From the NCBI RefSeq assembly GCF_023145115.1, contig NZ_JAGLEJ010000001.1:88705-152704 (forward strand): a stretch of 64,000 nucleotides of DNA. Direction: 5' to 3'. Each line of letters begins with the position of its first letter. Position 1 is the stretch's first letter. The DNA is from Algiphilus sp. GTDB lineage: Bacteria; Pseudomonadota; Gammaproteobacteria; Nevskiales; Nevskiaceae. Both the position numbers and the translations under genes were made by a program. A model generated the notes under the pieces. The model was not told the DNA's origin, made no database searches, and saw only the letters and a list, made by a program, of their open reading frames with translations. Shown one piece after another: positions 27,110 through 34,140 of the stretch.

Positions 27110-28201
27110 ATGAGCGACGACCTCCGTCAACGCATCGAAGACACCCTTCTCGGACACCGCAACGCGCTCATCGACGACGCGCTGCGCTACGCCGGCACTG
27201 TCCGCGAGCTGCACATCGACGGCGGGCACGTCACCGCCGACCTCGAGGTCGGCTTTCCGGTCGGCCATCTGGCGCAGTCGCTGATCGGCGAGCTGCGCGC
27301 CGCCGTCGAGGCGCTGCCCGAAGTCGAGCGGGCCGAGATCCACCTGCACCCGGTCATCGGTTCCTATGCCGCGCAGCAGAACGTCGAGCGCCTGAAGTCG
27401 GTGCGCAACATCATCGCGGTGTCCTCGGCCAAGGGCGGCGTCGGCAAGTCCACCGTGGCGGCCAACCTGACGCTGGCGCTGGCCGCCGAGGGCGCCTCGG
27501 TGGGCATGCTGGACGCCGACATCTACGGCCCCAGCCAGCCGCGCATGCTCGGTGCGCAGGGCACGCCCAAGACGCGCCCGGACAAGACCTTCGAACCCAT
27601 GCGCAGTCACGGCGTGCAGTCGATGTCCATCGGCTACCTCATCGACGAGGAGCAGCCCATGGTGTGGCGCGGCCCGATGGTCTCGCAGGCCCTGCAGCAG
27701 ATGCTCAACGATACCAGCTGGCAGGACCTCGACTACCTCATCATCGACATGCCGCCGGGCACCGGCGACATCCAGCTGACGCTGTCCCAGCGCGTGCCGC
27801 TGGCCGGCGCCATCATCGTCACCACACCGCAGGACATCGCGACGCTGGACGCCCGCAAGGGCCTGCAGATGTTCAACAAGGTCAGCGTGCCGGTGCTGGG
27901 CATCGTCGAGAACATGTCGATGCACGTCTGCTCGAACTGCGGGCACGAGGAGCACATCTTCGGCGCCGGCGGCGGCGAGCGCGTGGCCAGTGACTACGGC
28001 GTGCCCATGCTGGGCGCGCTGCCGCTCGACATCCGCATCCGCGAGCACGCCGACAGCGGCCGGCCCACCGTCATCGCCGACCCCGAAGGCGAGACCGCGC
28101 AGCGCTACCGCAGCATCGCGCTGCGCATGACCGCGCGCCTGTCCGCGCTCACCACCGAGGCCGGCAGCCAGTTTCCGGAGATCGCGGTCGAGGAGGACTG
28201 A
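27110..28201 (+). CDS. apbC: Iron-sulfur cluster carrier protein ApbC (Mrp, NBP35 family)
   Basis: This 363-aa protein has an N-terminal DUF59/MIP18 domain (about 1-90) and a P-loop ATPase of the Mrp type with the deviant Walker A AVSSAKGGVGKST and GMLDADIYGPSQPRMLG. The CSNCG pair can bridge a [4Fe-4S] cluster between monomers. It hands clusters to apoproteins such as MoaA, which fits its position inside the Moco region. The ATG at 27110 starts the conserved N-terminus. Confidence 0.94.
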   Translation: MSDDLRQRIEDTLLGHRNALIDDALRYAGTVRELHIDGGHVTADLEVGFPVGHLAQSLIGELRAAVEALPEVERAEIHLHPVIGSYAAQQNVERLKSVRNIIAVSSAKGGVGKSTVAANLTLALAAEGASVGMLDADIYGPSQPRMLGAQGTPKTRPDKTFEPMRSHGVQSMSIGYLIDEEQPMVWRGPMVSQALQQMLNDTSWQDLDYLIIDMPPGTGDIQLTLSQRVPLAGAIIVTTPQDIATLDARKGLQMFNKVSVPVLGIVENMSMHVCSNCGHEEHIFGAGGGERVASDYGVPMLGALPLDIRIREHADSGRPTVIADPEGETAQRYRSIALRMTARLSALTTEAGSQFPEIAVEED

Positions 28202-28241
28202 GGCGGCGGAGCACGCGCCGGTGACCGCGTGACCACTTTCT

Positions 28242-28345
28242 AGCCACAGATTTCACAGATTCTCGGGATTTCCGCTGGTAGCGCTGACAGAGTCAGCGCT
28301 ACCAGAATCAGGAAAGATCCGTGTCAATCTGTGAGATCTGTGGCT
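28242..28345. repeat. Palindromic intergenic repeat, copy 3 (best preserved)
   Basis: This 104-bp element has outer arms at 28242-28261 and 28326-28345 (AGCCACAGATTTCACAGATT and its near-perfect inverse). The inner hairpin at 28275-28305 is perfect: CTGGTAGCGCTGAC, 3-nt loop, GTCAGCGCTACCAG. It lies between the convergent ends of apbC and moaCB, so it could also act as a transcription stop. Confidence 0.9.
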
Positions 28346-28372
28346 CGGCAAAGCCTTCCATGAGCCGCAACG

Positions 28373-29275
28373 CTACCCCTGCACGGCGCTGCCGCCACGC
28401 AGACCGAGCAATCCGATCAGCCCCGGCATCAGCGCCGCCAGCGCCTCATCGGCGCGGGCGCGCTCGCCGGACAGGGTGATCAGCACGCTGTCGTGCGCCA
28501 GGCCGGCGACCCCGCGCACCAGCATGGCGCCCGGGTCGCGGCGCTGCCCGAACACGCGCGCAGTCTCGATCAGGCCGGGCAGCTCGGTGGTGATGAAGTG
28601 CTGCGCGGTGTCGACCGCGATGTCGGTATGGCCGAGGCCGGTGCCGCCCACGGTCACGATCAGCGCGGTGCCGTTGTCGCGTTCCGCGGCGATGGCGTCG
28701 TGCAGCTCGCCGCCGGCGTTGCCGACGATGTGCCGGGTCACCGGCTCGAAGCCGGCCGCGCCGAGGGCGTCGACCACCGCCTCGGCCGAGGCCTGCGCGG
28801 GCTCGCCGGCCACCGCCAGCACGGCCGCGCCCACCGGCGCCGCCAGCCGGCGCGGAAAGTGGGACTTGCCGCCGGTCTTCTCGACCAGGTGCGCGTCGGT
28901 CAGCGCCAGCTCGGACTGGTCGGCATACGGCTTGAGCATGTCGTAGAGGCACAGCGCGCTGACCGCGGCCGCGGTCAGCGCCTCCATCTCGACGCCGGTG
29001 GGGGCGATGGTCTCGGCGACCGCGGTCACGACCACTTCGCCGTCACCGAGCGCGAAGGTGACCTCCGCCCGCTGCAGCGGCAGCGGATGGCACAGCGGCA
29101 GGATCTCGTCGGTGCGCTTGGCGGCGAGGATGCCGGCGACGCGCGAAGTGGCGAGCGGGTCGCCCTTCTCGGTCTCGCCGCTGCGCAGCAGCTCGACGCA
29201 GTGCGACGGCATGCGCAGCGTGGCCTGCGCGCGGGCGGTGCGGAAGGATTCGGGCTTGCCGCCGACGTCCTTCAT
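28373..29275 (-). CDS. moaCB: Fused MoaC-MoaB (cyclic pyranopterin monophosphate synthase plus MoaB/MogA-like domain)
   Basis: This 300-aa fusion has MoaC at residues 1-155 (LPLCHPLPL, PTGVEMEALTAAAVSALCLYDMLK, the catalytic Lys regions and EKTGGKSHFPRR) joined to a MoaB/MogA domain (about 160-300; LIVTVGGTGLGHTDIAVDTAQHF). MoaC completes cyclic pyranopterin synthesis after MoaA. MoaB-like domains adenylate molybdopterin in the MogA branch, though plain MoaB may be inactive. Such fusions are known in Xanthomonads. It lies 6 bp after moaE. Confidence 0.93.
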   Translation of the reverse strand: MKDVGGKPESFRTARAQATLRMPSHCVELLRSGETEKGDPLATSRVAGILAAKRTDEILPLCHPLPLQRAEVTFALGDGEVVVTAVAETIAPTGVEMEALTAAAVSALCLYDMLKPYADQSELALTDAHLVEKTGGKSHFPRRLAAPVGAAVLAVAGEPAQASAEAVVDALGAAGFEPVTRHIVGNAGGELHDAIAAERDNGTALIVTVGGTGLGHTDIAVDTAQHFITTELPGLIETARVFGQRRDPGAMLVRGVAGLAHDSVLITLSGERARADEALAALMPGLIGLLGLRGGSAVQG

Positions 29276-29281
29276 CGCGCG

Positions 29282-29725
29282 TCAGGACTCCGCCTGGTGG
29301 TGTTCGACCAGCGAGCAGCCCTCGAGATGGGCGCTGCTGCCGTCGCTGTAGCGCTCGTGCTTCCAGATGGCCACGCGGTGCTTGAGGGCCTCGACCGCGT
29401 AGCGCGCGGCCTCGAAGGCCTCGCCGCGGTGCACCGCGCGCACCACCGCGTAGACGCTGACGTCGCCCACGGCCAGCTCGCCCACCCGGTGCACCAGCCT
29501 GCAGTGGCGCGCTTCGAACTTCTCCAGCGTCTCGGCCTCGATCTCGGCCAGGGTCTTCTCGGCCAGCGGCCCATGCGCGCTGTAGGCGATGTCCACCACT
29601 TCGCGACCGTGGTTGTGCCGCCGCACGGTGCCGCCGAACACCACCAGCGCGCCGCATTCGGCATCCTCGGTCTCGGTCAGCAGCGCTTCGAGCCCCAGCG
29701 GGCGATCAACGATTCCAGCCATCAT
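29282..29725 (-). CDS. moaE: Molybdopterin synthase catalytic subunit MoaE
   Basis: This 147-aa protein has the MoaE blocks GALVVFGGTVRRHNHGREV, RVGELAVGDVSVYAVVRAVHRGEAFEA and the catalytic Lys region LKHRVAIWKHE. It pairs with MoaD thiocarboxylate to put the dithiolene sulfurs on cyclic pyranopterin. Two adjacent ATG codons follow a GGAGG site; the first is used here. Confidence 0.94.
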   Translation of the reverse strand: MMAGIVDRPLGLEALLTETEDAECGALVVFGGTVRRHNHGREVVDIAYSAHGPLAEKTLAEIEAETLEKFEARHCRLVHRVGELAVGDVSVYAVVRAVHRGEAFEAARYAVEALKHRVAIWKHERYSDGSSAHLEGCSLVEHHQAES

Positions 29726-29858
29726 GGTCCTCCGGCACAGGGCGCAAGCCTAATCCGCACGCGCGCAGCGCGTCCATGAATCGGCGGCCACGGCGAATGC
29801 CCGCGCATACAATGGTTGACGGGGTCCAGACGCCCCATCGAGTCACAAGGGGACAGCA

Positions 29859-30692
29859 ATGGTTGCAACCGAGCCGGACACCGGCGCCCGCTCCGACGCC
29901 GCGCGCCAGACGGTGAGTGCGGTCATCGCCGGCTGCCGGCGGGCGGATGACGGCACTCTCACCGCCGAGGTACGCGAAGACTGGATGCAGGGGCGCAGCC
30001 TCTACGGCGGGGTGCAGGCCGCGCTGGCGACGGAGGCCATGCGTCCGTTCAGCGACGACCTGCCGATCCGCACGCTGCAGGCCACGCTGTGTGCGCCGGT
30101 TGCGCACGGCCGCCTGCGCATCGAGGCGCGTCTGCTGCGCGCGGGCGGCAACACGCGCCAGGTCGAGGCACGCATCGTCGACGGCGAGCAGGTACTGGCG
30201 CTGTTCGTCGGCATCTTCGGGCGCGCGCGGGAATCGGCCGTCGCGCACGACTTCATCCAGCCCGCGCTGGACGGTCTGACAGGCACGCGCATGCCCTTCG
30301 TCGACGGCATGCCGCCGTTCCTGCGGCAGTTCTCGGCGGAGCTGCTGAAGGGCCACTTCCCGGGGTCCGGTGCGACTGATACCGAGCACGTCTATCGGCT
30401 CAGCCTGCACGACGACGCCGAGCGCACCGGCCTGGCGCAGCTCCTGACCCTGTCCGACTTCCCGCCGCCCGTCGGCCTGAGCTGGCTACGGCGCTTCACG
30501 CCGGGCAGCACGATGACCTGGATGCTGAACTTCACCGGCCGCGCCTTCGAGACGCAGCCGCTGAGCGGATGGGTCATCGACGTGAAGCTCGACGCCGCCC
30601 ACGACGGCTACACGCAGCAGACGGTCACCCTGTTCGGCCCGGACGGCTATGCCGTCGCGCGCGGCACGCAGTGCATGGTGATCTTCGGCTAG
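29859..30692 (+). CDS. TesB-like double-hotdog acyl-CoA thioesterase
   Basis: This 277-aa protein has two hotdog halves (N-half about 20-125 with QGRSLYGGVQAALATEAM and PIRTLQATLCAPV; C-half about 155-275 with GWVIDVKLDAAHDGYTQQTVTLFGPDGYAVARGTQCM). The pattern is that of the thioesterase/TesB-like family acting on acyl-CoA or aryl-CoA. Substrate unknown. A strong AAGGGG site precedes the ATG. It converges with the tetR gene at 30734. Confidence 0.82.
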   Translation: MVATEPDTGARSDAARQTVSAVIAGCRRADDGTLTAEVREDWMQGRSLYGGVQAALATEAMRPFSDDLPIRTLQATLCAPVAHGRLRIEARLLRAGGNTRQVEARIVDGEQVLALFVGIFGRARESAVAHDFIQPALDGLTGTRMPFVDGMPPFLRQFSAELLKGHFPGSGATDTEHVYRLSLHDDAERTGLAQLLTLSDFPPPVGLSWLRRFTPGSTMTWMLNFTGRAFETQPLSGWVIDVKLDAAHDGYTQQTVTLFGPDGYAVARGTQCMVIFG

Positions 30693-30733
30693 TCGCGCGC
30701 CGACCCCTGCCGGCACGCGGCGACGGGGTCGGT

Positions 30734-31309
30734 TCACCCCTCGGCAGGCGGCGCACCGCGCGCCAGCGCGGCTGCGGCGGCGATGGCCTCGCGACGCAGG
30801 GCCCGGTCGTGACCGCTGCGGAACAGGGACAGCCCCTCGATCATCGCCACGATGAGCGTCGCGCGACGGCGCCGGGTGGCTTCCGCCACGCCGGGCAGCG
30901 CTTCGGCGATGAGCGCCGCCACGGCGTCGCGATAGCGCTGGTAGAAGCGTTCCATGATGTCGGCGATGGCGCGATCGCGCGCCGCGAGCGCCCAGAGCTC
31001 CCAGAACACGCGGCAATTGGCGTCATCGTGCTGGGCATCGAGCAGCATCCCCACCAGTGCCTGCAGGTCGGCTCCGGGTCGCGCGTCGAAGGCTGCGCGG
31101 GCCCGCTCGAGCTCGCGCGCGAACAGCGCCGACAGGATGTCGGCCGGCGTGGCGAAGTAGTACTGCACATTGGACAGGCGCATGCCCAGGCGCTCGGCGA
31201 TTCCGCGACCCGAGAAGCCCGCGTAGCCGCTCTCGACCAGCAGCGCGGCCGCTGCATCGAGGATCTGCTCGCGGCGCTGGCGGCCCTTTTCGCTGCTCGG
31301 TGCAGGCAT
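30734..31309 (-). CDS. TetR-family transcriptional regulator
   Basis: This 191-aa protein has an N-terminal TetR helix-turn-helix (about 8-60; REQILDAAAALLVESGYAGFSGRGIAERLGMRLSNVQYYF) and a helical ligand domain. It is divergent from the saccharopine-dehydrogenase-like gene, with two related palindromes in the 129-bp gap, so it most likely represses that gene and itself. Ligand unknown. Confidence 0.9.
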   Translation of the reverse strand: MPAPSSEKGRQRREQILDAAAALLVESGYAGFSGRGIAERLGMRLSNVQYYFATPADILSALFARELERARAAFDARPGADLQALVGMLLDAQHDDANCRVFWELWALAARDRAIADIMERFYQRYRDAVAALIAEALPGVAEATRRRRATLIVAMIEGLSLFRSGHDRALRREAIAAAAALARGAPPAEG

Positions 31310-31351
31310 TCGGCGTACTCGGGGGCGGAGGCCTTCCAGTCTAGCGGCGAT

Positions 31352-31394
31352 TAGGTCACTTGACTAATTCTATCTGAGTTGGTCAAATGACCTA
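31352..31394. promoter_or_regulatory. Double TetR-type operator
   Basis: Two 16-bp palindromes, TAGGTCACTTGACTAA (31352-31367) and TTGGTCAAATGACCTA (31379-31394), each have 7-bp half-sites around a 2-bp centre, with centres 27 bp apart. They are near inverted copies of each other and lie between the divergent tetR and dehydrogenase genes in locally AT-rich DNA. Confidence 0.75.
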
Positions 31395-31438
31395 TTCCAG
31401 CCTCGCCGCGGGCAAGCGGCCCCACGGAGGAATACTGC

Positions 31439-32569
31439 ATGGCCATCGCATCCAGTAACCGACCCTCGGTCCTCGTCGTCGGCGGCTACGGCGTTGTCGG
31501 CACGCAGGCAACACGGCTGCTGGCCGAGCGCAATCCGGGTATCGACCTACTGGTCGGCGGACGCGACGCCGAGCGCGCCGACGCATTGGCGCGCGAGCTG
31601 CCGTCGGCACGCGGGGTGGTGGTGGATCTGACCGATGCCGATCCGCTGCACCGTCTGCCCCACGCGATCGACGCGGTGCTGTGCGCGGCCAACGACCCGG
31701 ACGACCGACTGCTGCGCGCCTGCGTCCGGCACGGCACGGCGCTGATCGACATCACGCGCTGGAGCGCGCGGGTGCGCGATGGTCTGGCGCGACTGCCGGC
31801 GGAGCGTGCACCGCGCGCCCCGGTGGTGTTCGCCTCGTCGTGGATGGCGGCGGTACCGGCGACGCTGGCGGTGAGCGCGGCGCGTGCCATGGCATCGGTC
31901 TCGCGCATCGAGATGGATGTCCTGTACGCCCTCGCCGACCGCGCCGGCCCCGATTCCACCGCCTACATGGACCAGCTGGGCACCGCATTCGCCGTCACCG
32001 AGCAGGGCCGCCCCGCGATGCGGCCACCGCTGTCCGACCCGAAGCGGGTCGATTTCGACGGTGGTCGGCGTGTGCGCACGCGGCTGTTCGACACGCCCGA
32101 TCTGATGACCCTGCCGGCGACGACCGGCGCTGCCACCGTGAAGACGCGCATTGCCTTCGACGATGCGCTGGCGACCGGCGGGCTGGCGTTTCTGGTGCGC
32201 TCCGGGATCTGGTCGCTGATCGATGGCGAGCGCTTCACGCCGCTGCGGCGACGCCTGCTGTACGCACCGGGCGAAGGCGACCACCACCGCGTGCGCGTCA
32301 GCATCGCGGGCCGATCCGCGGACGGCAGCGAGATCGCGGGCCGCATCGACATCGACGACCCTGCCGGCCAGACCCACCTCACCGCCACGGGCGCTGCCGT
32401 GCAGGTGGAGCGCGTACTCGGACTGCATGGCCACGCGCGTGCCGCTGCAGGCGCGCAGTACGCCGAAGCGGTCACCGACGCCGCACCGTTGCTGGCCGCG
32501 CTCGACGCTTCGGGCATCCGCGTCGCGGGAGATGGCCTGCCCGCGGACGCACCGGCGGCAGCCGTCTAG
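31439..32569 (+). CDS. Saccharopine dehydrogenase-like NAD(P)-binding protein
   Basis: This 376-aa protein has an N-terminal Rossmann fold (VLVVGGYGVVGTQATRLLAERNP, residues 10-32; VDLTDADPLHRLPHAIDAVLCAAND), as in trans-acting enoyl reductases and saccharopine dehydrogenase-related proteins. The true reaction is unknown. A good GGAGGAA site precedes the ATG. Regulation by the divergent TetR protein is likely from the double operator. It ends tail to tail, with 4 bp overlap, with the next minus-strand operon. Confidence 0.82.
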   Translation: MAIASSNRPSVLVVGGYGVVGTQATRLLAERNPGIDLLVGGRDAERADALARELPSARGVVVDLTDADPLHRLPHAIDAVLCAANDPDDRLLRACVRHGTALIDITRWSARVRDGLARLPAERAPRAPVVFASSWMAAVPATLAVSAARAMASVSRIEMDVLYALADRAGPDSTAYMDQLGTAFAVTEQGRPAMRPPLSDPKRVDFDGGRRVRTRLFDTPDLMTLPATTGAATVKTRIAFDDALATGGLAFLVRSGIWSLIDGERFTPLRRRLLYAPGEGDHHRVRVSIAGRSADGSEIAGRIDIDDPAGQTHLTATGAAVQVERVLGLHGHARAAAGAQYAEAVTDAAPLLAALDASGIRVAGDGLPADAPAAAV

Positions 32570-33369
32570 GGTGCCGCCGGCCCCCAGGGTGAGGCCTGCC
32601 GTTCGGGGCCCTCGCTCTCCGGCTTCTCCTCCAGGCGCAGCGTCGACAGCGGCAGTCGCAGATCGGCATGGTCGATGATCACGCGCTGCGGGTCGTCGGG
32701 CATGCGCATGCGCATGCCGAAGGTGGAGCTCACCGGGGTCGATACGCGCTCGTTGACGTCGAGCGAGGTGTCGATGACGGTCCTGAGCGGGACCTCCACG
32801 ACATTGTCGAGCCCGGCGACGACCTCGCCCTTGTAGCGGAAGTCGATGGTCTGGTTCACCGGCACCTCGAAGCGCACCGGCAGCTGCAGGTTCATGGGAA
32901 TGCGCGCGTTGAACACGATGCCGCGGAAGGTGCGCACGTCCTCGAAGTTGAAGGGCGCGCGCGCGGTGATGTCGGCGTGCGTGTTCACCGGAATGAGGCC
33001 GTCGTAGACGATGTTCATGTTGATGTCGACCGGCGTGCTCAGGTCGAGCTCGGTGCGGTAGCGCCCCTTCAGCGGCAGCGTCACCTCCTGGTCCACCGGC
33101 ACGCTGGCATCGATGGTGCCGTCGAGCACCACGTCGAGGATGTTGGTGACGGCGACATCCACGGACAGGCTGTCCGGAAAGGTCAGCGCCGCCTTCTGGT
33201 CGGCCAGCGTCAGCCCGACGACGATGCGGCTGGCGATGACGAAGCCGGCCACGGCGCCGATGCCGACGCCGACCACCACGACCACGCCCAGCAGCAGCAA
33301 GCGCAGCAGGGGCCGGCGCCGCTTCGGCGGCGGCGCATCGCGGGCAGCGGCGGCTTCGGGCTCGCTCAC
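32566..33369 (-). CDS. Single-pass periplasmic protein with repeated VPV strands, paralogue B
   Basis: I do not recognise a named family. The 267-aa protein has a short basic cytoplasmic tail, one transmembrane helix (about 20-48) and a periplasmic part made of alternating hydrophobic strands with repeated VPV/IPV/LPV units (SVPVDQEVTLPL, IPVNTH, LQLPVRFEVPVNQTIDF, EVPLRTVIDTSLDVNE). Near its end it has ADLRLPLSTLRLEE, which matches the paralogue just upstream. Start GTG at 33367-33369 overlaps that paralogue's stop (GTGA). It is the last gene of the envelope operon 38976-32566. An elongated beta structure is likely (inference). Confidence 0.8.
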   Translation of the reverse strand: MSEPEAAAARDAPPPKRRRPLLRLLLLGVVVVVGVGIGAVAGFVIASRIVVGLTLADQKAALTFPDSLSVDVAVTNILDVVLDGTIDASVPVDQEVTLPLKGRYRTELDLSTPVDINMNIVYDGLIPVNTHADITARAPFNFEDVRTFRGIVFNARIPMNLQLPVRFEVPVNQTIDFRYKGEVVAGLDNVVEVPLRTVIDTSLDVNERVSTPVSSTFGMRMRMPDDPQRVIIDHADLRLPLSTLRLEEKPESEGPERQASPWGPAAP

Positions 33370-34115
33370 TGACCGGCCCCGGTGTCATCCTCGCCGGGCG
33401 CGCGCCCCTCGCCGGCCAGCTCCAGCGACAGCGTGCGCAGCGGCAGGCGCAGATCGGCGTAGTCGATGATCATGTCCATGGCGTCCGGCGGGAAGTTCAC
33501 GCGCGCCTCCATGTCCGAGAGCACCGGCACGCTCATGCGGCTCTTGATGGGGATGTCGGCGTCGATCTCGGTGCGCAGCGGCACGCGCAGCGGATCGAGG
33601 ATGCGCGCCTTGACCGGCGCGGTGAAATTCAGCCGCACGCGCTCGTCGACCGGGATGAGCAGATCGACCGGCACGGTGGCCTTGACCGGGATCTCGCCGC
33701 GGATGGGCAGGTCGTGCCAATCCCCCAGCACCTTGGCCTCGATGACGGTGTCGACGTCGAGGGTCTGATCGATGACGATCTCGTCGCTGACACGGACCTC
33801 CATCGCGATCGGCACCTCGCCGTCGAAGGCGACCTCCATGTCGAGGGTGTCCTCGATCGGGATGGTGACCATCTGGTTGACCGGAACGGTGGTGGAGATG
33901 GTCTGGTCGAGGGCGATCTCGAGGTTGTCGAGCACCGCGGCGCGCACGTTGATGGGGTCGACCACGCGCACCCTGGCGGGCTGGTCCACCAGCAGCAGGC
34001 GGGCGTCGACGTTGCGGAACACCCACAGCGCGACCAGCGCGCCACCGGCGGCCGCCGACACGATGATGATCAGCAGCAGGATCCAGAAGGACACCGAGCC
34101 TCGCTGATGGCGCAT
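33366..34115 (-). CDS. Single-pass periplasmic protein with repeated VPV strands, paralogue A
   Basis: This 249-aa protein of unknown family has an N-terminal transmembrane helix (about 8-32) and a periplasmic body with repeated short strands: TVPVNQMVTIPI, VPIAMEV, EIPVKATVPVDLLIPVDERV, RVPLRTEIDADIPI. Its C-terminal motif ADLRLPLRTLSLEL is shared with the downstream paralogue (about 30% or less elsewhere by eye). The ATG at 34113-34115 has a GGAGAA site; further upstream frame would overlap the DUF1302 gene. It follows the DUF1302 gene by 25 bp. Confidence 0.8.
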   Translation of the reverse strand: MRHQRGSVSFWILLLIIIVSAAAGGALVALWVFRNVDARLLLVDQPARVRVVDPINVRAAVLDNLEIALDQTISTTVPVNQMVTIPIEDTLDMEVAFDGEVPIAMEVRVSDEIVIDQTLDVDTVIEAKVLGDWHDLPIRGEIPVKATVPVDLLIPVDERVRLNFTAPVKARILDPLRVPLRTEIDADIPIKSRMSVPVLSDMEARVNFPPDAMDMIIDYADLRLPLRTLSLELAGEGRAPGEDDTGAGQ

Positions 34116-34140
34116 GGCGGATTCTCCGTGGGTATCGGGC

